From positions 1 through 33,964 of the forward strand of contig DATCJO010000174.1 of NCBI GenBank assembly GCA_036562765.1: a stretch of DNA of 33,964 nt, given 5' to 3'. Source of the stretch: JAAYFT01 sp036562765. GTDB taxonomy: Bacteria; Bacillota; Clostridia; Tissierellales; Tissierellaceae. The notes beneath the pieces are model-generated. The model searched no databases. It was given only the letters and a program-made list of their open reading frames with translations, and was not told the origin of the DNA. Shown here piece after piece: positions 32,653 to 33,964 of this stretch; position 1 is the stretch's first letter; each line of letters opens with the position of its first letter. The translations under genes and the position numbers were made by a program.

Positions 32653-32678
32653 CCTGCTAAGAATAGCAGGTTTTTTTT
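32651..32678 (+). terminator. Terminator after gpsA
   Basis: A 9-bp stem AACCTGCTA/TAGCAGGTT (32651-32659 with 32664-32672) with a 4-nt loop is followed by a T-run to 32678. It begins within the gpsA stop codon. Confidence 0.94.
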
Positions 32679-32703
32679 ATAAGCTTGTAATAATTTATCT
32701 ATT

Positions 32704-32721
32704 CATACGTATATATATAAT
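32704..32721 (+). promoter_or_regulatory. Possible spoIVA promoter region
   Basis: CATACGTAT (32704-32712) resembles the -10 of the mother-cell sigma-E class (CATACANT), and TATAAT (32716-32721) is a competing sigma-A-like -10. spoIVA is a sigma-E gene in studied spore formers, which favours the first reading, but no clear -35 is visible. Confidence 0.3.
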
Positions 32722-32762
32722 GTTAAGTATTGTAATTAAATTACTCATAAGGGGGGTAGGCT

Positions 32763-33964
32763 GTGGAAGTATATGATATATACAAGGACATTGCAGAAAG
32801 AACAGATGGCGATATATATGCAGGAGTAGTAGGGCCAGTAAGGACTGGTAAATCAACTTTTATTAAGCGATTTATGGAACTAATGGTTTTGCCAAATATT
32901 GAAAACAAACATAAAAGAGAGAGGGCTAAAGATGAATTGCCATTAAGCGGTGCTGGGAAAACCATAATGACTACAGAACCAAAGTTTGTACCAAATGAGG
33001 CAGTGGAATTAACCCTTGGAGAAAACCTTAAATTTAAAGTTAGAATGGTAGATTGTGTAGGATATATGGTTACAGGTGCATTAGGCCATGAAGAAAACTT
33101 TGCTCCTAGAATGGTAACAACACCTTGGTATGATGAGGAAATTCCATTTGAGGAAGCTGCTGAAATTGGTACTAGAAAAGTAATTCAGGAGCATTCAACA
33201 ATAGGAATTGTGGTAACTACTGATGGTTCTATTACTGATATTGATAGGTCAAATTATATAAAAGCAGAAGAAAGGGTTATTTCTGAATTAAAAGAGCTAG
33301 GGAAGCCATTTGTCATCATATTGAATTCAAAACATCCAAATTTAGATAGTACAATAGCCTTAAGAGAAAGTCTTCAAAGCAAATATGGGGTTTCAGTCAT
33401 TGCCTTAGACTGTTTAAATATGGATGTTAATGATATTGAAAAGATTTTTGAAAAACTATTATATGAATTTCCAGTTAAAGAAGTTACTATTAATTTACCA
33501 AAATGGATAGAAGGGTTGCCAAAGAAACACTGGATTAAGATGAATATATTAAATTCATTAAAAGAATCAATAGAAGGGCTTCAAAAACTCAGTGAAGTAG
33601 CTGAATTTTTAAACCCATTAAAAGAATTAGATATTGTTAAAAATGTAAATATAGTTGAAATAAAGTTGGGTGAAGGGGTAGTACATTCAGAAATAATTGT
33701 TGATGAAAACCTATTCTATAGTGTACTTAAGGAAATGACTGGCTATTCAATTGAAGGAGATTACCAATTATTAGGCTTAATTTCTAAGCTTGCTGAAACC
33801 AAGAAGAAATATGATAAAATAGAAAAAGCTTTAATAGAAGCTAAGGAATTCGGTTATGGATTGGTTAGTCCAAGTTTAGAGGAATTAGAATTAGCTGAAC
33901 CAGAAATATACAAACATGGCAGCAGATATGGAGTAAAACTAAAGGCCCGTGCACCATCTCTCCA
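32763..33964 (+). CDS. spoIVA: Stage IV sporulation protein A, 5' part
   Basis: SpoIVA is the ATPase that polymerises on the outer forespore membrane and anchors the spore coat and cortex assembly. The first 400 codons are present and the frame is open to the window end. Features are the start MEVYDIYKDIAERTDGDIY, Walker A GPVRTGKST, the segment LPLSGAGKTIMTTEPKFVPN, VDCVGYMV, and IGTRKVIQEHSTIGIVVTTDG. The later DEPEI/AEPEIYKHGSRYGVKLKA region is also present. Start is GTG 32763 after AAGGGGGG. The full protein is about 490 residues in relatives, so roughly 90 residues are missing. It has its own transcription unit after the gpsA terminator. Confidence 0.97.
   Translation, partial: MEVYDIYKDIAERTDGDIYAGVVGPVRTGKSTFIKRFMELMVLPNIENKHKRERAKDELPLSGAGKTIMTTEPKFVPNEAVELTLGENLKFKVRMVDCVGYMVTGALGHEENFAPRMVTTPWYDEEIPFEEAAEIGTRKVIQEHSTIGIVVTTDGSITDIDRSNYIKAEERVISELKELGKPFVIILNSKHPNLDSTIALRESLQSKYGVSVIALDCLNMDVNDIEKIFEKLLYEFPVKEVTINLPKWIEGLPKKHWIKMNILNSLKESIEGLQKLSEVAEFLNPLKELDIVKNVNIVEIKLGEGVVHSEIIVDENLFYSVLKEMTGYSIEGDYQLLGLISKLAETKKKYDKIEKALIEAKEFGYGLVSPSLEELELAEPEIYKHGSRYGVKLKARAPSL

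Overview
The window is chromosomal DNA from a low-GC, AT-rich, Gram-positive anaerobe that forms endospores. I infer a member of the Clostridia, probably close to the Tissierellales. The reasons are spoIVA, a SpoIID/LytB protein, a BofC-type protein, two T-box leaders, HemZ, and the gene orders ruvC-ruvA-ruvB-spoIID-queA-tgt-yajC and DUF512-der-plsY-gpsA-spoIVA. The species cannot be named from sequence alone.

Layout. Positions 1-500 carry the end of a tRNA operon: Thr (partial), Tyr, Gly-GCC, an internal terminator, Gly-TCC, Arg-ACG, terminator. Positions 500-950 look empty at first, but the minus strand holds a likely 33-residue hydrophobic micropeptide gene with its own ribosome binding site and terminator. 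At 905-2239 an Asn-specific T-box controls asnA. Positions 2320-8670 form an accessory block of single genes: an exported SH3/GH18 protein, a macrodomain protein, a zinc phospholipase C-like protein that appears to start at AUU, a transglutaminase-like exported protein, a membrane-anchored protein with an MltG-like N-terminal domain, an unrecognised 244-residue protein, and a BofC-type protein.

From 8735 to 14861 runs a conserved block: Holliday junction processing (ruvCAB), spore wall hydrolysis (SpoIID family), queuosine tRNA modification (queA, tgt) and the Sec accessory yajC. It is followed by a small membrane protein. From 15559 to 22156 come recJ, relA, dtd, an MBL-fold hydrolase and hemZ. 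A promoter with consensus -35 and -10, overlapping the hemZ stop, starts an Asp-specific T-box that controls aspS. Then follow tcdA, an RseC-family membrane protein and a CsoR/CstR-family sensor repressor.

A two-gene ThrE-type threonine/serine exporter lies on the minus strand (25648-26869), divergent from glyA. The two transcription units appear to share a palindrome with face-to-face promoters, which makes biochemical sense because both act on serine, glycine and threonine. The last block is a DUF512 radical-SAM-like protein, der, plsY, gpsA, a strong terminator, and the start of spoIVA, which runs off the window.

Cross-cutting features: several genes begin at TTG or GTG, with the Shine-Dalgarno sequence overlapping an upstream in-frame GTG or ATG. 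Three ribosome binding sites lie inside inverted repeats that could hide them in RNA. No CRISPR array, insertion sequence, prophage or replication origin is visible. No complete, obviously new multi-gene system is apparent. The most unusual items are the AUU-start phospholipase-like gene, the micropeptide gene, the shared glyA/thrE control region and the hairpin-embedded ribosome binding sites.
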